A DNA stretch of 64,000 nucleotides from Flavobacterium sp. ov086 (GTDB lineage Bacteria > Bacteroidota > Bacteroidia > Flavobacteriales > Flavobacteriaceae): the NCBI RefSeq assembly GCF_900187965.1, contig NZ_FZNL01000001.1, positions 62,001 through 126,000 of the forward strand, read 5' to 3'. Position 1 is the stretch's first letter; each line of letters begins with the position of its first letter. The notes beneath the pieces are model-generated. The model was not told the origin of the DNA. It searched no databases and saw only the letters and a list, made by a program, of their open reading frames with translations. Of the stretch, positions 26,873-36,712 are shown piece by piece. The translations under genes were made by a program, and so were the position numbers.

Positions 26873-29800
26873 TTAAAATGTTACGTTAAGTCCAAAAGCA
26901 ATTCCTTTTGATCTTGGGTAAGCCAGATAATCCATTCCTGCAGACGGAACTCCGTTAACTTGTTTATTAATATCTACTTCAGGATCAAATCCGGTATAAT
27001 TTGTAAACAATAACAGGTTTGAACCGTTTGCATAAACTCGTACATTTTTGCATTTCATTCTTTCGATTAAAGCTCCTGTAAAAGTGTATCCGAAGGTTAA
27101 TTCACCCATTCTTAAAAAATCTCCTTTTTGCAGAAATTTAGTCGAAGGCGAGTTTGGATCTCCTTGCGCCTGCTCAGAATAAGCTGCTTTTTCAGTAACA
27201 TTTCTTCCTCCTAAAAAAGCTCCCTTAAAGAAATAAGCATTTTGTGTATTATCATAAATATAATTTCCTGCAACTCCATAGAAAGAAACTACGGCATCAA
27301 ATCCTTTGTATTTGAAGGTTGATGAAAAACCATAGTTTATTTTTGGTAATGGCTGTTTATTCAGCAATTGTTTTGAAGCGTCTCCAAGTCCGACTGGTTG
27401 TCCTGCAGCATTTGTATAAATAGAATTTCCACTGGCATCATATCCTTTAAAATCATACAAATAATACGAATAAAGCGGTTTGTTATTCGTGATTACCTGC
27501 GTATACGCGCCGTCTAATCCTTGTCCGTTTAAACCTCCTGTTCCAACAGTTCCGCTAAAGTTTTTCATTTCGTTTTTAAGGAAAGAAGCGTTCGCACCAA
27601 TTTCCCAAGAGATGTTTTCAGTCTCAATTATTTTATAATCCAAACTAACCTCAACTCCCTGATTGATTAAGTTTCCAGGTAAGTTTTTGTTACGCGGCGT
27701 ATTTGGTCCCGGCTGCGTTGACGCTTGCGGAACAGGGAAAATTAAATCTTTGGTATTTCTATAAAAATAATCTACCGTACCGGTTAATCTGTATTTTAAT
27801 AAAGTAAAATCCGTTCCAATTCCCCATGATTCTGTAGTTTCCCATTTCAGATTATCATTGGCATTTGTATCGATATTTAAATTTCCGTTATTACCATAAC
27901 TCGCTCTTCCGATAGCGGAGTTTGGAGCAAATTCCTGATTTCCGGTAATACCCCAGTTTCCTCTAATTTTTAAATTATTAAGGATTCCGTCTTTATCCTG
28001 AAATAAATTGTCAGCAAAACCTATTGACGGAAATGTTCCGTATTTGTTGTTCGCTCCCAATTTTGTAGATCCATCTGTACGAACAGTTGCCGTAATTACA
28101 TATTGTTTGAAAAAAGTAGCGTCGGCTCTGGCATAAAAAGATTGCAATTCAGAAGCGTTTTTAAAAGAACTGGTTCTAAATTCATTTTGAAGTCCGCCTT
28201 CGATATTGTCTATTAAATTGGTTTGTGCCAAGTCATATCCTTTTCCCGAAGTTACAAAACCACTTGCCAGATAATAGTAATAAGAATATCCAACTAAGGC
28301 ATTTAGGTTAAAGTTATCACTAAACTTATTGGTGTAATTTAAATTATTTTCGAAAGTTTTATTGAAGTTATTAAGTCCTTGAATAGACGCTGTACCGTAT
28401 TTTGTAACGACAGGATCTGATCCCGGAACTGTACCAAAAAATGCTTCTCCCTGAATTTGCATCGTTGGCAAAATTTGACTTTTTCTCGTAGATCCTGAAG
28501 TTTCTACACCAAATAAGAAATTATATTTGAAATGATTTCCTAATCTAAGTACCGCATTTATACTTCCTAATAATTTGTTTGTATTGGTATAATCTTTATA
28601 AGAATCCAGCAATTGTACCGGATTTAAATACGTATCACTTACCACATTATAATGTCCATCGGCGTTGTAAATTGGTCGTGTCGGATTCCAATATAATGCA
28701 GATCCAATAACGTTCCCAATATAACTCGCATTATTAGTAATTAAAGTCGTTTGGTCGTTTATACTTGCATAAAGCAATTTTGTATCTACTTTTAATATTT
28801 TATCAAAGAAATTGTTTGAGTTAAAAAACGAAATCGTGTATTTATCTAATCCTGTATTTTTTACAATTCCCTTATTATTACTGGTAGAAAAAGATACTCT
28901 GGTGCTCGAATTTTCGCTTGACGAATTAAAAGATAAATTATTGTTTACTGCTACTCCCCTCTGCAATACAGCATCTTCCCAATTATAATTTCTTCCTCCA
29001 TAATCTTGGTTATTAATTGCCGGAGTTCCTGCAACAGGATCCGCAGGAATAGATGGTACACCGGCTGCTTTACTTGCTGCAACAAACTGATCAGGATTCA
29101 TTACATTAAAATTTCCTGCTTTTGTACTAAACTGTGTTGAGGTGCTAAAGTTGAATTCAGGAACGTTCGATTTTCCTTTTTTGGTTGTAATTACGATTAC
29201 TCCATTTGCTCCACGCGCACCATAAATTGCTGTTGAAGAAGCATCTTTTAGAACAGAAATAGATTCGATATCGGCTTCATTGATAAAGTTTAAAGGATTT
29301 TTTGCTGAAGAAGTCCCCAATAAATCAGCTCCTTCCGCAGATACATCTCCTCCGCTTAACGGAACTCCGTCTACCACAATTAAAGGCCCATTTCCGGAAC
29401 GAACAGAAGAAGAACCACGAACCCGAATCGTAACTGCAGAACCTGGTTCTCCGCTTGTTTGGGTAACTTGTACTCCGGCAACTTTACCTCTTAGCAATAA
29501 AGCCGGCGAAGTATTTGAAACTCCGTCAAAATCTTTTGACGAAAGTACATCAACGGCTCCCGTCAAATCCTTCTTTTTTGAAGTTCCGTAACCCACAACG
29601 ACAACTTCATTTAGTTCGCTGCGGTCCTGAGCCATTACTACATTTATCTTAGTGCGTCCGTCGACATTTACTTCCTGATTTTTAAGTCCAATATAGCTAA
29701 AAATCAATACCGCACTTTTGCCGACGTTTTTAATCGTAAATCTTCCGTCAAAATCAGTTTGAGCCTCATTTTTGCTTCCTTTTACTAATATTGAAACGCC

Positions 29801-29914
29801 TGGCAACGGGCCATTAGAATCTGAAACCAGCCCGGACACATCTTGCGAATACATCCAACTAGTACATAGCATGGTTATAATAACCATTAAGCCTTTTTGT
29901 AGACTATTTTTCAT
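26873..29914 (-). CDS. SusC/RagA family TonB-linked transporter (second locus)
   Basis: 1013 residues. Signal peptide (about 1-23, SWMYSQ), carboxypeptidase-regulatory domain (about 26-105), TonB box LNEVVVVGYGTSKKKDLTG, plug segment DASSTAIYGARGANGVIVIT and a barrel ending FGLNVTF. Forms the outer-membrane pump with the adjacent SusD. It lies 79 nt downstream of a ROK kinase on the same strand. Confidence 0.94.
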   Translation of the reverse strand: MKNSLQKGLMVIITMLCTSWMYSQDVSGLVSDSNGPLPGVSILVKGSKNEAQTDFDGRFTIKNVGKSAVLIFSYIGLKNQEVNVDGRTKINVVMAQDRSELNEVVVVGYGTSKKKDLTGAVDVLSSKDFDGVSNTSPALLLRGKVAGVQVTQTSGEPGSAVTIRVRGSSSVRSGNGPLIVVDGVPLSGGDVSAEGADLLGTSSAKNPLNFINEADIESISVLKDASSTAIYGARGANGVIVITTKKGKSNVPEFNFSTSTQFSTKAGNFNVMNPDQFVAASKAAGVPSIPADPVAGTPAINNQDYGGRNYNWEDAVLQRGVAVNNNLSFNSSSENSSTRVSFSTSNNKGIVKNTGLDKYTISFFNSNNFFDKILKVDTKLLYASINDQTTLITNNASYIGNVIGSALYWNPTRPIYNADGHYNVVSDTYLNPVQLLDSYKDYTNTNKLLGSINAVLRLGNHFKYNFLFGVETSGSTRKSQILPTMQIQGEAFFGTVPGSDPVVTKYGTASIQGLNNFNKTFENNLNYTNKFSDNFNLNALVGYSYYYYLASGFVTSGKGYDLAQTNLIDNIEGGLQNEFRTSSFKNASELQSFYARADATFFKQYVITATVRTDGSTKLGANNKYGTFPSIGFADNLFQDKDGILNNLKIRGNWGITGNQEFAPNSAIGRASYGNNGNLNIDTNANDNLKWETTESWGIGTDFTLLKYRLTGTVDYFYRNTKDLIFPVPQASTQPGPNTPRNKNLPGNLINQGVEVSLDYKIIETENISWEIGANASFLKNEMKNFSGTVGTGGLNGQGLDGAYTQVITNNKPLYSYYLYDFKGYDASGNSIYTNAAGQPVGLGDASKQLLNKQPLPKINYGFSSTFKYKGFDAVVSFYGVAGNYIYDNTQNAYFFKGAFLGGRNVTEKAAYSEQAQGDPNSPSTKFLQKGDFLRMGELTFGYTFTGALIERMKCKNVRVYANGSNLLLFTNYTGFDPEVDINKQVNGVPSAGMDYLAYPRSKGIAFGLNVTF

Positions 29915-29993
29915 CGTAATATTTTTTTGGTTAATAATTTTGGTTTTTGTTTAGTTATTTTTTTAATGTGGTTATAAATGCTTTTGGTTGAAA

Positions 29994-30851
29994 CTAAACC
30001 GTTTCGAGGTTAAAATTGTACACTAATGCAGCTGCTCCTAATACTGCACTGTTTTTAAGTTCTGAATTCTCAATTCTGAGTTTTTTTAGCTCGACAGGAA
30101 ACATAAAATCATGAAGTCCTTCCCAAACCGCGTCAATAAAAAATTCATAAGCATTGCTTATAGAGCCTCCCAGAATTATGATTTCGGGGTCGTAGGCGTA
30201 TAAAACTATTTTGATAACCTGAGAAAGATTTTTGCCGTATTCCTTAAAAATCTCTAAGGCTTTTTGATCTCCTTTTTTAGCTTCGAGATAGACTTTTTCT
30301 CCATCTAATCCACGGGAAATAAAAAACTCACTGGCACAATATTGCTCAATAATTCCGTCTTTATAAGAGATACTTCCTATTTCGCCAGCTCCCGTATTTA
30401 CTCCTTGATATAATTTATTTTCGATAATGATTCCGCTGCCAAGACCGGTTCCTATAGTTACTGCCACAAAATTTGCAGAGTCCGTTCCTTTTCCGAAGAA
30501 GTTTTCGCCTAAAGCAAAACAGTTCGAATCATTATTGACATACACCGGGATTTTAAAGTGCTCTTCGAGTATTTTTTTTACATGAACTTCTTTCCATGAT
30601 GGGATGGCAACAACATCATATACAATTCCTTCTTTCCAATCTACTACACTTGGTACGCCAATACCAATACCTTCACAACCGGGTTGATAAACTTGTTCTA
30701 TGGCGTGTATTAATCTGTCTAAAACTACTTTTTCAGATTCTTTGGCGGGTGTATCTACTACACATTCGGAGATTATTTCTTTTCCTAAAATAAGGCTAGT
30801 GTGGATTTTTGTCCCTCCCATGTCAACGCCTATGATCTTTCTTTCCGACAT
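29994..30851 (-). CDS. ROK family sugar kinase
   Basis: 285 residues, cytoplasmic. ATP-binding GVDMGGTKIHTSLI (6-19), catalytic region YVNNDSNCFALGE, GTGLGSGIIIENKLYQG, and ADP-binding IIILGGSISNA. The ROK zinc motif (CxCGxxGCxE) is absent: the segment reads GEIGSISYKDGIIEQYCAS. Such zinc-less members are known among Bacteroidota glucokinase-like proteins. It would phosphorylate the monosaccharide released by the locus, glucose or glucosamine being most plausible. Confidence 0.87.
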   Translation of the reverse strand: MSERKIIGVDMGGTKIHTSLILGKEIISECVVDTPAKESEKVVLDRLIHAIEQVYQPGCEGIGIGVPSVVDWKEGIVYDVVAIPSWKEVHVKKILEEHFKIPVYVNNDSNCFALGENFFGKGTDSANFVAVTIGTGLGSGIIIENKLYQGVNTGAGEIGSISYKDGIIEQYCASEFFISRGLDGEKVYLEAKKGDQKALEIFKEYGKNLSQVIKIVLYAYDPEIIILGGSISNAYEFFIDAVWEGLHDFMFPVELKKLRIENSELKNSAVLGAAALVYNFNLETV

Positions 30852-30938
30852 TTTTAAAACTTTATATAATTATTGATTTTCTTTTGTTTTCTTTAAATTA
30901 ATTATGACAGTCCGCGAAGTATCAAGTATGTTTTTTTT

Positions 30939-31124
30939 GCCACGAATTACACAAATTTTCGCGAATTTTTATTTTGAAACTGCTTAAAAGCTAGCCACAG
31001 ATTTACGCAGATTTTTAATCTGTGCAATCAAAATAATTCGGGGAAATTCGAGAAATTCGCGGCAAACTTTTTAATATTTTTTATCCCCGACTTTCATTGC
31101 TATTATTTAAGAAATCTGTGGCTA
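30939..31124. repeat. Interleaved dispersed hairpin repeats
   Basis: Two nested families overlap. GCCACGAATTACACAAATTT (30939) pairs loosely with GAAATTCGCGGC (ending 31063), and TAGCCACAGATTT (30992) pairs with AAATCTGTGGCTA (ending 31124). They separate the MFS stop from the ROK kinase start in what otherwise looks like one operon. Confidence 0.7.
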
Positions 31125-31140
31125 TTTTTTTGGCTTGGTA

Positions 31141-32394
31141 TTAATCACGGATATTCATAAAATTTATTGTGGCATTATTGACTAAAGGTTTTGCCCAGAA
31201 ACCAATGCTCAGGATGTATCCGAGAGTAATATATAAGGTGGTCATTGCATATTGAAGCCCAAATATATCGCCAAGTTTCCCAATGATTAATGACATAACT
31301 GCTCCGCCAACAATTCCGGTACATAAAATACCGGAGAAGGCTCCGTGATTATTTTTAAGAGAGTTTAGTGCCAATGAAAAAACGACAGACCACATTACCG
31401 AAAGGGCAAAACCGGAAAGTGGAAACGCATAAAGCGAGATTTCTGCCGAACCAAATAAGGCAAGTGTTAGAAGAATAATAGCTCCGGCTGCAAATAGAAT
31501 AAGTACTTTTCGGCTGTCCAAAAATTTAAGCAAAACCAAACCTAGCAAACATCCCGCGGTCAAAAGTCCCCAAAAATAGGCCACAGCTTCGGCACCAATA
31601 GTTTGCGGTGCATAACCGTGATAATCACTTAAAAATTTCGACATCCAATTGGCGATTCCTTGTTCCGTTCCTACGTAGGCAAAAGTTCCGAAGAAGAATA
31701 AAAGCACCGTTTTGTTTTTAAGCAAATCTTTGTAAACGCTCCATGTTCCTGCTTTTTCGGTTTCGTCTAATTCAAATTTCGGAAACTTAAAAAGTAAAAT
31801 AATAAGAACCATCGCAAGCGCTGTTATGGCAAAAATCCAATAGAGAGAAACCCAGTTTAGATTTGCAGGAACGAGTTTTGACAAGATTTCCAGAAACTCA
31901 TTTGAATTTGTTTTGTCATGTTTAATATTCGTTACCAAGTAACTATAAACCAACGGACTTAAAAAAGAAGCTAACCCAAAGAATAATTGCGCCATTACAG
32001 AGTTGAACGCAAAATGTTCTTCGCCTCCTGAAACTCGCAACAACGGATTAATTGCTACTTGCAAAGCCGCCATCCCGATTCCGATTAAAAACAAGGAAAC
32101 CAGCGCCATAGAATAATACGGAAACAAACCGAATAAAAGCGAACCTAATGCAGCTATCAGAAACGAAAATGCCATTACTTTTTTCTCTCTGTATTTTTCG
32201 AGCAAAACTCCCGCTGAAGTTGACATTACACCATAAGCCGCAAAAAACGAAAACGGAAGAAAACCAACCATACCAAGTGACAAATGGTAACTGTTGATAA
32301 TATCCGGAATCAATGGCCCCATAATGTTAGTCAGAAAAGAAATAACAAAAAAGGTCAAAAACACCAATCCTACTGTTAATTTACTCGTTTTCAT
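31141..32394 (-). CDS. MFS sugar transporter (FHS/FucP-GlcP-like)
   Basis: 417 residues, about 12 membrane helices. N-terminal NIMGPLIPDI and SFFAAYGVMS, and the segment FLIGIGMAALQVAINPLLRV, are typical of the fucose-glucose/galactose-proton symporter group, which also includes the GlcNAc carrier NagP. It probably imports the monosaccharide released by the upstream GH2 enzyme for the ROK kinase downstream. The exact sugar cannot be told from sequence. Confidence 0.85.
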   Translation of the reverse strand: MKTSKLTVGLVFLTFFVISFLTNIMGPLIPDIINSYHLSLGMVGFLPFSFFAAYGVMSTSAGVLLEKYREKKVMAFSFLIAALGSLLFGLFPYYSMALVSLFLIGIGMAALQVAINPLLRVSGGEEHFAFNSVMAQLFFGLASFLSPLVYSYLVTNIKHDKTNSNEFLEILSKLVPANLNWVSLYWIFAITALAMVLIILLFKFPKFELDETEKAGTWSVYKDLLKNKTVLLFFFGTFAYVGTEQGIANWMSKFLSDYHGYAPQTIGAEAVAYFWGLLTAGCLLGLVLLKFLDSRKVLILFAAGAIILLTLALFGSAEISLYAFPLSGFALSVMWSVVFSLALNSLKNNHGAFSGILCTGIVGGAVMSLIIGKLGDIFGLQYAMTTLYITLGYILSIGFWAKPLVNNATINFMNIRD

Positions 32395-32530
32395 TTGTTT
32401 GTTTATTTATTAAAATTTTAGATTTAGACATGAGTTTTTCTTCTGAAAAAGAAATCCGTTTTTTGGACTTCTAATTCACTTTAATTATTAAATAGTATTT
32501 TACTATTTCAAGTAATCGATCCTGATCTTT

Positions 32531-35143
32531 TTATTCTACATTCCAGCCTTTGTATTTAAAAACAGGTTTTTCGCCTTTTAAAGCAGAGACTGGAAAAGTG
32601 ACTTTGATTGTCCTGCTTTCTTTTGGCACTAATGAAATATAGTTGTCGTCCCATAAAACCGGAACTATTGATTTTCCTGAAACGTCTCCAACAATGTTTA
32701 ATTCAATTAAAAATGCAATAGAATTTGATGAGTTTTTAAGTTGTACTGTAACCTCATATTGGTCATTTTCTTTTTTAATAATGTTTTGAGTTTCAATTTT
32801 TACTTTTGGTAATTTGTCTAAATCCATAAAATCAGCATATTCACTTAACGGAGTATTGATCCAATCTGATTTTGCAAAATCGAACACATCTTTTTTAGTC
32901 GATAACCAATAAAAGTTGTCTGCAATTGAATTTCCTTTTTCATCAGATAAATTCATCTTCAGAAAATATACTTTCGAATAGGCTGCATTATCAGGCAAAT
33001 TAATTGTTTTAACCGAAGCATTTCCGTTTACAGAAACTGTTGCTTCTTTTTCGAAAATTACTTTTCCATTAAAATCATAGATCTGTAATTTCACTTTCAG
33101 ATTCTTAGTTTTCTCAGGATTTAGATTGCTTACATAAACCGCATTGTCTCCATAATTGTAGGCAATATTTACGGCGCGCGCGCCTAATCTTGCGCCATAA
33201 AAAGCGGCATTTGGTAACAAATTATAATCCCAAAACTGCCAGATTAATTTTGGCCACGGAGAATTAAACATCCACTGAACGATTCCGGTTGTATTGCTTC
33301 TGTTTATTGCAAAAGCTTCGTACATTGATCGCATAGATTCTAAATTTGAAGCTTGGCTTTTAAAAGTAAAATCTTCAACATTTTTCTGGATTCCGTATCT
33401 CTTATCGAATGCTTTTGTAAAACGATCAAGCGTTTGAAATTCATTTCTCCCGCAGTGAAAATCCCAAGTTGAATTTATTGGCCATAATTTATCTTCGGGA
33501 ATCATACTTTTTATCACTTCAAGCGAAGGAACTTGCGGACCTGGACCAGTCTCGGTATTAAATCCAAAAGCGCCACCATTTTCTGTATCCTCAAACCAAT
33601 AACCGGGAGCAACATAATCGTAAGGGCCATTCATTTTTACTCCGGTTTTTCCGGAAATTGAACTTTCCATTCCTTTACAAGACATTAAAAGCGGTCTTGA
33701 AGGATCAACTTCTTTAAATAGAACATTGTATTTTGCTTCCAATTCCGGACGTGGTAATTTATCACTTCCCATCACCCAAACAAAAATACTCGGGTGGTTT
33801 CGCAACCAATTCACATGATCGCGAGTGTAATTTATAATAAGATCCATGTCTTCAGGCGTTTTGATCGACATAAAATCATCTTCAGGTTTGTCCAGATAAC
33901 CTTTCCATTCCCATTGGCAACTCCATCCCACCATCATCAAAAGCCCCATTTCATCGCACATTTCATAGATTCTTTCGTTATTTCCCCAAAAACCTTCCAT
34001 CCTAACCGTATTCATGTTAGTTTGTTTCACATACTCTAATTGTGCTTTTACTTTTTCTTCGGTATCATTCAGGAACATTCCATCAACCCAGCCACCGCCT
34101 TTAATCAGCACTTCAACACCATTTAATTTGTAACCTCTGTAGCCTTTTACCGTCATGTAATCCTCAACTTCTCGTATTCCGAAAGCAGTAGATTTTGAAA
34201 ACGAAACTTTATTATTGGTTTCGATAGACATTATTAGCTTATACAAATTAGGTTTTCCCAATTCATACGTCCACCACAAACGAGGATTATTAATTTCTAG
34301 CTGTTTGAATTCTGAAGCGTTAAAAACAATCACTCGTTTTTCTAAAGGCTGAAGTTTAACTTTCTTTTCGAAAATTATATTTTCAATTTTTCCTTTTACA
34401 ACTGTTTCTATCGATTCATTAGTATTGTTTACTGCTTCCGCAGAAATTTCTAACTCAGCACTTTTATAGCCTTTTTTATCAATTTTTGAAGTTACAAAAA
34501 TGTTGTTCAGACTTGTTTTATCTGATATTTTAAGCTTTACTGGTCTCCATAATCCCAGTTCACGATCCGGAGCCATTGGTGCCCAATCAACAAAACCAAT
34601 AGAAGGTTCATGTGTTTTTTGATTAAAAACTTCGACAGCCAAAACATTCTTACCTTTTTTCACATACTTCGAAATGTTCAAAGCAAATATTCTAAAACCT
34701 CCAAATAAACTATCTGCAGAAGCAATCTGACTTCCATTTAGCCAAACATTTGCTCTGTAATTAATTCCTTCAAATATTAATTCTGTATTTTTTGAAGCAT
34801 CTTCGATAACAAATTCATTTCGATACCACCACGGAACTCTAAATCTTGTCGTATCAACTTTATTGATATTTTCCCCCATAAAAATATCCGCATATTCCTT
34901 ATTGGCAATTAAAGACGCCATTACAGTCGCCGGAACTGAAGTTTTGTACCATTTTGTGACATCAAAATTAGCCTGTGAAATTTTATCTCCGGTAGTATTT
35001 ATTTTTGCTGATGATTCTATATTCCATCCCTCTTTTAATTGCTTCTCAAATTTTACATTTTGAGCACCCACAGTAACTAAGCTGCACATAAGCCATAAAA
35101 GGAATGAAATCATTGTACCATTAGTATAATTTATATTCTTCAT
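32531..35143 (-). CDS. GH2 exo-beta-D-glucosaminidase-like enzyme
   Basis: 870 residues with signal peptide (VTVGAQ, about 27), so periplasmic or outer-membrane associated. GH2 layout: sugar-binding sandwich (about 45-200), immunoglobulin-like domain, TIM barrel (about 315-600), C-terminal beta domains. The acid/base position reads VWVMGSD (Asp461) instead of the Asn-Glu of beta-galactosidases and mannosidases, and the nucleophile is Glu531 in GFNTETGPGP. This GSD plus FN-x-E-T pair is the signature of exo-beta-D-glucosaminidases such as CsxA (Asp469, Glu541). It likely releases glucosamine from chitosan-type oligosaccharides. Beta-mannosidase is the main alternative. First gene of a leftward MFS-ROK-SusC-SusD set. 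Confidence 0.82.
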   Translation of the reverse strand: MKNINYTNGTMISFLLWLMCSLVTVGAQNVKFEKQLKEGWNIESSAKINTTGDKISQANFDVTKWYKTSVPATVMASLIANKEYADIFMGENINKVDTTRFRVPWWYRNEFVIEDASKNTELIFEGINYRANVWLNGSQIASADSLFGGFRIFALNISKYVKKGKNVLAVEVFNQKTHEPSIGFVDWAPMAPDRELGLWRPVKLKISDKTSLNNIFVTSKIDKKGYKSAELEISAEAVNNTNESIETVVKGKIENIIFEKKVKLQPLEKRVIVFNASEFKQLEINNPRLWWTYELGKPNLYKLIMSIETNNKVSFSKSTAFGIREVEDYMTVKGYRGYKLNGVEVLIKGGGWVDGMFLNDTEEKVKAQLEYVKQTNMNTVRMEGFWGNNERIYEMCDEMGLLMMVGWSCQWEWKGYLDKPEDDFMSIKTPEDMDLIINYTRDHVNWLRNHPSIFVWVMGSDKLPRPELEAKYNVLFKEVDPSRPLLMSCKGMESSISGKTGVKMNGPYDYVAPGYWFEDTENGGAFGFNTETGPGPQVPSLEVIKSMIPEDKLWPINSTWDFHCGRNEFQTLDRFTKAFDKRYGIQKNVEDFTFKSQASNLESMRSMYEAFAINRSNTTGIVQWMFNSPWPKLIWQFWDYNLLPNAAFYGARLGARAVNIAYNYGDNAVYVSNLNPEKTKNLKVKLQIYDFNGKVIFEKEATVSVNGNASVKTINLPDNAAYSKVYFLKMNLSDEKGNSIADNFYWLSTKKDVFDFAKSDWINTPLSEYADFMDLDKLPKVKIETQNIIKKENDQYEVTVQLKNSSNSIAFLIELNIVGDVSGKSIVPVLWDDNYISLVPKESRTIKVTFPVSALKGEKPVFKYKGWNVE

Positions 35144-35209
35144 AATTTTTCTTTTAATCTAATAAAGAGATTAATGTATTGGTTAACAAAATTCAAGTGT
35201 TTAAAACGT

Positions 35210-35225
35210 TTTAAATTCTTTGGTT
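35210..35225. promoter_or_regulatory. Perfect 16-bp palindrome, candidate operator
   Basis: TTTAAAACGTTTTAAA, self-complementary with a central CG as in many LacI-family operators, 67 nt upstream of the GH2 start codon. The AT-rich background makes chance palindromes more likely. Confidence 0.4.
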
Positions 35226-35299
35226 GCTTATTAAAAATTTCATCATTTTTTTACTACAAAAAGGCAAATGGTATATTTTACCAAAAGGAGTAAAAAAAG

Positions 35300-35313
35300 T
35301 TAAATGCATTTAA
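35300..35313. promoter_or_regulatory. Perfect 14-bp palindrome
   Basis: TTAAATGCATTTAA, self-complementary, in the same divergent region, between the first palindrome and the regulator promoter. Confidence 0.3.
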
Positions 35314-35384
35314 AAAAGGTTAAAAAAACTAATAATTAAAGCATTTTTATGTTTTTTATTGAAAACCACGAAACAAAAGTAGAC

Positions 35385-35413
35385 TTGTAATTGAATTGAC
35401 AATGGTATATTTG
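35385..35413 (+). promoter_or_regulatory. Predicted promoter of XylR-like regulator
   Basis: TTG (35385-35387), 18-nt spacer, TATATTTG (35406-35413): full match to the Bacteroidota consensus. Confidence 0.6.
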
Positions 35414-35530
35414 CGATAATTAATCTTCATTTTGCGAATATTTATAATTATAAAAATCAAAGTAAACACTTAATGATTCTCTGATTTCATTTCAATATAA
35501 AACTCTCTATATCAACCAATATATAATAAG

Positions 35531-36694
35531 ATGATCCCCAAGGTACTACTGTTAGTTAATTTTTCAGAAGAATATGGACGAGGACTTTTGAACGGAATTG
35601 CGAAATATTCCCGACTATTTGGACCGTTTAACTTTTGCAGAATTCCAATTGTAAGCGGAAATAAAAAGGAGTTAAAAAATGCCATTGCATGGGCAAAAAC
35701 CTGGGGTGCAAATGGTATTATTGCTCAAATTGAAAACGAGCAGGATTTTGAAAAATTACTTTCATTAGACATTCCAATCATTGCACAGGACACAAACGAA
35801 CGTTTTATAGGCATCCCAAATATTACGGGATTTTATAAAGAAACTGGACAAATGGCGGCTTCTTATTTTATTGAAAAAGGCTTTAAAAATTTTGGCTTTT
35901 ATGGCTTCGATAATATTGTCTGGTCTCGGGAAAGATGTGAAGGTTTCTGCGAAAAAGCAGCAGAATTCAATTTTAATGTTCATATCTACCAACATCAAAA
36001 AGAAGAAACTCCACCATTATGGAGTTACAAAGAATCTCAACTCGCAGATTGGCTTAAAGCTTTGCCAAAACCAATAGCAATCATGACTTGCGATGATAAT
36101 CAGGGACAACACGTCACGGAAGCCTGCAAAGCAATTGGCATTAATGTTCCTGAGCAAGTGTCTGTTCTTGGAGTTGACAATGATTTAAGTATTTGTAATT
36201 TATCTGATCCTCCTTTATCGAGTATTTCTCTAAATACTGAAAAAGCCGGTTTCGAAACTGCTCAGCTTCTTAATAAAATGATGCTGAATAAAGAAGGTCA
36301 TTATGATGATATTTATGTAGAACATTTGCAAATAATTACCCGAAGATCAACTGATTTCCTGGCTGTAAATGACAAAGAAATAAGTAAAGCATTGCATTTC
36401 ATCTATTACAATTATAAAGAAAGAATATCTGTAGATGATGTTGTTAATGCAACGGCATTGTCACGAAGAGTTTTAGAAAAAAGATTTCAATTGGTTCTAA
36501 AACGAAGCATTCTCGACGAGATAAATACACTCCGAATTAAACAAGTAAAGCAGCTTTTGATCGAAACAGATTTATCCATAACCGAAATTTCAGATGTTTG
36601 CGGATATACCGATATCAAAAATCTTTCAAGATATTTTAGTCGGCATGAAGGCGTTAATCCGTTAGAATTTAGAAAATTGAAACAGTCGAAATGA
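35531..36694 (+). CDS. XylR-type regulator (sugar-binding domain plus AraC HTH)
   Basis: 387 residues. N-terminal LacI-like periplasmic-binding domain (about 3-275; MTCDDNQGQHVTEACKAIG, VSVLGVDND) fused to a C-terminal AraC-type double helix-turn-helix (about 285-385; VVNATALSRRVLEKRFQ, ITEISDVCGYTDIKNLSRYF). This is the XylR architecture: a cytoplasmic sugar sensor that usually activates the adjacent catabolic genes. It is divergent from the GH2-MFS-ROK-SusCD genes and is probably their regulator. The inducer is likely a monosaccharide from that pathway. Confidence 0.9.
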   Translation: MIPKVLLLVNFSEEYGRGLLNGIAKYSRLFGPFNFCRIPIVSGNKKELKNAIAWAKTWGANGIIAQIENEQDFEKLLSLDIPIIAQDTNERFIGIPNITGFYKETGQMAASYFIEKGFKNFGFYGFDNIVWSRERCEGFCEKAAEFNFNVHIYQHQKEETPPLWSYKESQLADWLKALPKPIAIMTCDDNQGQHVTEACKAIGINVPEQVSVLGVDNDLSICNLSDPPLSSISLNTEKAGFETAQLLNKMMLNKEGHYDDIYVEHLQIITRRSTDFLAVNDKEISKALHFIYYNYKERISVDDVVNATALSRRVLEKRFQLVLKRSILDEINTLRIKQVKQLLIETDLSITEISDVCGYTDIKNLSRYFSRHEGVNPLEFRKLKQSK

Positions 36695-36712
36695 TTAAAA
36701 CGAAAGAAATAT

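Larger units (their letters stand above)
35144..35530. other. Divergent control region between GH2 and XylR-like genes
   Basis: 387 nt, strongly AT-rich, no ORF. It contains two perfect palindromes (35210-35225 and 35300-35313) and a good promoter for the rightward regulator (35385-35413). The leader from that promoter to the start codon is about 110 nt. Confidence 0.6.
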
